Source of the DNA: Nocardiopsis sp. CNT312
GTDB lineage: Bacteria > Actinomycetota > Actinomycetes > Streptosporangiales > Streptosporangiaceae
Length of the DNA: 64,000 nt
Direction of reading: 5' to 3'
Assembly (NCBI RefSeq): GCF_000515115.1
Contig: NZ_AZXF01000022.1
Coordinates: 48,487-112,486, forward strand
Below the pieces are notes generated by a model. It was not told the DNA's origin, did no database searches, and was given only the letters and a program-made list of their open reading frames with translations. The position numbers and the translations under genes are program-made. Below, piece by piece: positions 63,201 to 64,000 of the stretch (positions are counted from its first letter, which is position 1; each line of letters begins with the position of its first letter).

Positions 63201-63847
63201 TGCTGCCGCACGGCTACGAGGGCCAGGGGCCGGACCACTCCTCGGCCCGTATCGAGCGGTTCCTTCAACTGTGCGCGCAGGAGAACATGACCGTGGCGAT
63301 GCCGACCACCCCGGCGAGCTACTTCCACCTGCTGCGCTGGCAGGCGAAGTCGCCGCTAGAGCGCCCCCTGGTGGTGTTCACACCCAAGTCGCTGCTGCGG
63401 CTGAAGGCCGCGGTCTCGGCGGCCGAGGACTTCACCACGGGCCACTTCCGTCCGCTGATCACCGACGATTCCATCGCTCCGGAGAAGGTCCGCCGGGTGG
63501 TGCTGTGCTCGGGCAAGATCTACTACGACCTGGACGCGGCACGCCGCAAGAGCGGGGACAAGCACACCGCGATCATCCGCACGGAGCGGCTCTACCCGCT
63601 GCCGATCGAGGAGATCCGCGAGCAGCTCAAGGCCTACCCGAAGGCGGGCGAGGTCCTGTGGGTCCAGGAGGAGCCCGCGAACATGGGCCCGTGGCCGTTC
63701 GTGGCGCTGGTCTTCTCCGAGCAGCTCGACCGTCCGTTCACCCGGATCTCGCGTCCGGCGTCCTCGGCACCGGCCGCCGGTTCGGCCAAGCGGCACGAGG
63801 CGGAGCAGCGCGCCCTCGTGGACACGGTGTTCCCGCCCGCGGACTAG
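60233..63847 (+). CDS. kgd: 2-oxoglutarate decarboxylase/dehydrogenase E1 with fused E2 domain (Kgd)
   Basis: 1204 residues, the full size of actinobacterial Kgd/SucA. The N-terminus reads [16 protein letters not shown]. After an Ala/Lys-rich linker comes the E2-type acyltransferase part, with its catalytic His in [14 protein letters not shown]. The thiamine-diphosphate E1 follows: [44 protein letters not shown], then the transketolase-like and C-terminal domains. It decarboxylates 2-oxoglutarate in the TCA cycle, and works with DlaT and Lpd as a dehydrogenase. GTG 60233 is chosen from homology to Kgd N-termini. Confidence 0.96.
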   Translation: MSSEASQPLTDFGPNEWLVEELYQKYLTDPDSVDKAWWNFFADYKPADTGAQGGGAAKAAKAKKSKAPAAPAPKKTAKTTEPESDEVKRERLRGAPARTATNMESSLALPTATSVRAVPVKLLFDNRIVINNHLRRARGGKVSFTHLIGFAMVRALESMPEMNHSYVEVDGKPGVAKPDHVNFGLAIDLQKSDGSRQLVVPSIKGADEMDFAEFWSGYEDLVRKARNNKLGVPDFQGTTISLTNPGGIGTVHSVPRLMPGQGTILGVGAMEYPAEFQGASQDTLSELGISKVMTLTSTYDHRIIQGAQSGEFLRRIHQLLLGEEGFYDEIFRSLHIPYEPVRWVQDIHVNTATQLDKATRVQELIHAYRVRGHLMADTNPLDHEQRRHPDLDVLQHGLTLWDLDRSFPTGGFGGKQVMKLRDMLGVLRDTYCRTVGIEYMHIQSPEEREWIQSHVEREHEKLDRDEQLHILHRLNSAEAFETFLQTKYVGQKRFSLEGGESLIPLLDGVIARAARAELDEAVIGMAHRGRLNVLANICGKSYGQIFGEFEGNLDPRSAHGSGDVKYHLGTEGVFETKDGERIAISLAANPSHLETVDPVAEGIVRAKQDLLNKGPHGFTVLPILIHGDAAFAGQGVVAETLNLSQLRGYRTGGTVHVIVNNQVGFTTSPSDSRSSVYATDVARMVQAPIFHVNGDDPEAVVRVAHLAFAYRQAFNKDVVIDLVCYRRRGHNEGDNPAFTQPLMYDVIDSKRSTRKLYTEALIGRGDITVEEAESALRDFQSELERAFSETREVEKRPVEPGAVVKPEVFTEGRLDHSAVETAISAETVKRVIDTQVNLPEDFTAHPRLAPQLQRRAQAVESDTVDWATGELLAFGSLLLDDHPVRLVGQDSRRGTFGQRHATLMDRETGASYTPLKRFDSGTTRFHVHDSLLSEYAALGFEYGYSLTRPEALVMWEAQFGDFVNGAQSVIDEYISAGEQKWGQRSSVTMLLPHGYEGQGPDHSSARIERFLQLCAQENMTVAMPTTPASYFHLLRWQAKSPLERPLVVFTPKSLLRLKAAVSAAEDFTTGHFRPLITDDSIAPEKVRRVVLCSGKIYYDLDAARRKSGDKHTAIIRTERLYPLPIEEIREQLKAYPKAGEVLWVQEEPANMGPWPFVALVFSEQLDRPFTRISRPASSAPAAGSAKRHEAEQRALVDTVFPPAD

Positions 63848-63856
63848 CGGTGGTGG

Positions 63857-63885
63857 GGCCGGTGCTCCGTCGCGGGGCACCGGCC
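63857..63885. terminator. Terminator downstream of kgd
   Basis: GGCCGGTGC (63857-63865) pairs with GCACCGGCC (63877-63885) over an 11-nt loop, 10 bp after the kgd stop. Confidence 0.75.
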
Positions 63886-63930
63886 GACCCGTGAGGCCGC
63901 AGAAGGCGCGAGGGGCGCACCGGTCTCTGC

Positions 63931-64000
63931 AGGAGGAGCCACCGCCGAAGCGAGGAACGAGCAAGAAGGTAGCGACGACGAAGAGGCCGGTTCTCCGCGC
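63931..64000. repeat. Dispersed intergenic repeat, copy 3 (runs off the window)
   Basis: GCGAGGAACGAGCA (63950-63963) and GCGACGACGAAGA (63972-63984) are identical in order and sequence to copy 1 at 30417-30484, with a shorter spacer between them. It follows the kgd terminator. Confidence 0.6.

Noticed and set aside
60131..63328. Long open frame of over 1000 codons antisense to kgd
   Set aside because: It is the mirror of the strong codon bias of kgd; its composition (runs of V, G, L, A, H) is that of a reverse-frame shadow and it matches no family.

Overview
The window is very GC-rich, with GTG/TTG starts, overlapping stop/start codons, several XRE/DUF397-type gene pairs and a fused 2-oxoglutarate decarboxylase (Kgd). 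This points to a filamentous actinomycete. The gene content and intergenic repeats look like Nocardiopsis or a close relative, which is an inference and not a proven identity. No tRNA, rRNA or CRISPR array was recognised.

Layout. 1-4.4 kb is a decaying minus-strand accessory region. It holds a small Cys-containing protein, a DUF6879 protein and a phytanoyl-CoA-dioxygenase-like gene fused in frame to an ISAs1-type transposase remnant, then a coiled-coil gene split by an in-frame amber codon. 4.7-16 kb holds rmuC, an HATPase-type protein, an XRE/DUF397 regulatory pair with a 34-bp palindrome, a secreted serine protease, an intact paralogue of the split coiled-coil gene, a putative glycosylase, an LPXTG surface protein and a small membrane protein. 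16-19.7 kb holds a gluconokinase diverging from a PfpI/MarR pair, then glycerol kinase and a cold-shock protein. 19.9-29.3 kb is one minus-strand mannoside-uptake operon: LacI regulator, lipoprotein, two permeases, two ATPases and a GH2 beta-mannosidase. 29.4-43.7 kb holds an Nei-type glycosylase, a large protein with degraded SF1-helicase motifs, EamA/LysR and PucR/aminotransferase divergent pairs, an amidohydrolase, and a TetR plus ABC exporter.

43.7-56.5 kb is the most notable segment: about 12.6 kb bracketed by a perfect 144-bp direct repeat (43687-43830 and 56386-56529). The repeat is the 3' end of a membrane-protein gene whose complete copy lies at 56399-56878, so the segment looks like an inserted island that restored the gene it entered. 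It carries an XRE/DUF397 pair, a TPR-type regulator with a methyltransferase, and a tightly coupled FxLD-class lanthipeptide operon. The operon encodes a PIMT-like methyltransferase, a 66-aa precursor with a FALD leader motif, a full LanB, LanC, a second stand-alone elimination domain, a 74-aa lasso-B2-like cysteine protease and a GNAT acetyltransferase. The predicted flow is: LanB dehydrates the core by glutamylation and elimination, LanC closes thioether rings, the methyltransferase acts on an Asp (a D-G site is in the core), and the small protease probably removes the leader.

56.4-64 kb returns to core genes: rlmN, a SUFU-domain protein, an orphan BlaI-type repressor and kgd. Copies of an intergenic repeat family lie near 30.4, 38.8 and 63.9 kb.
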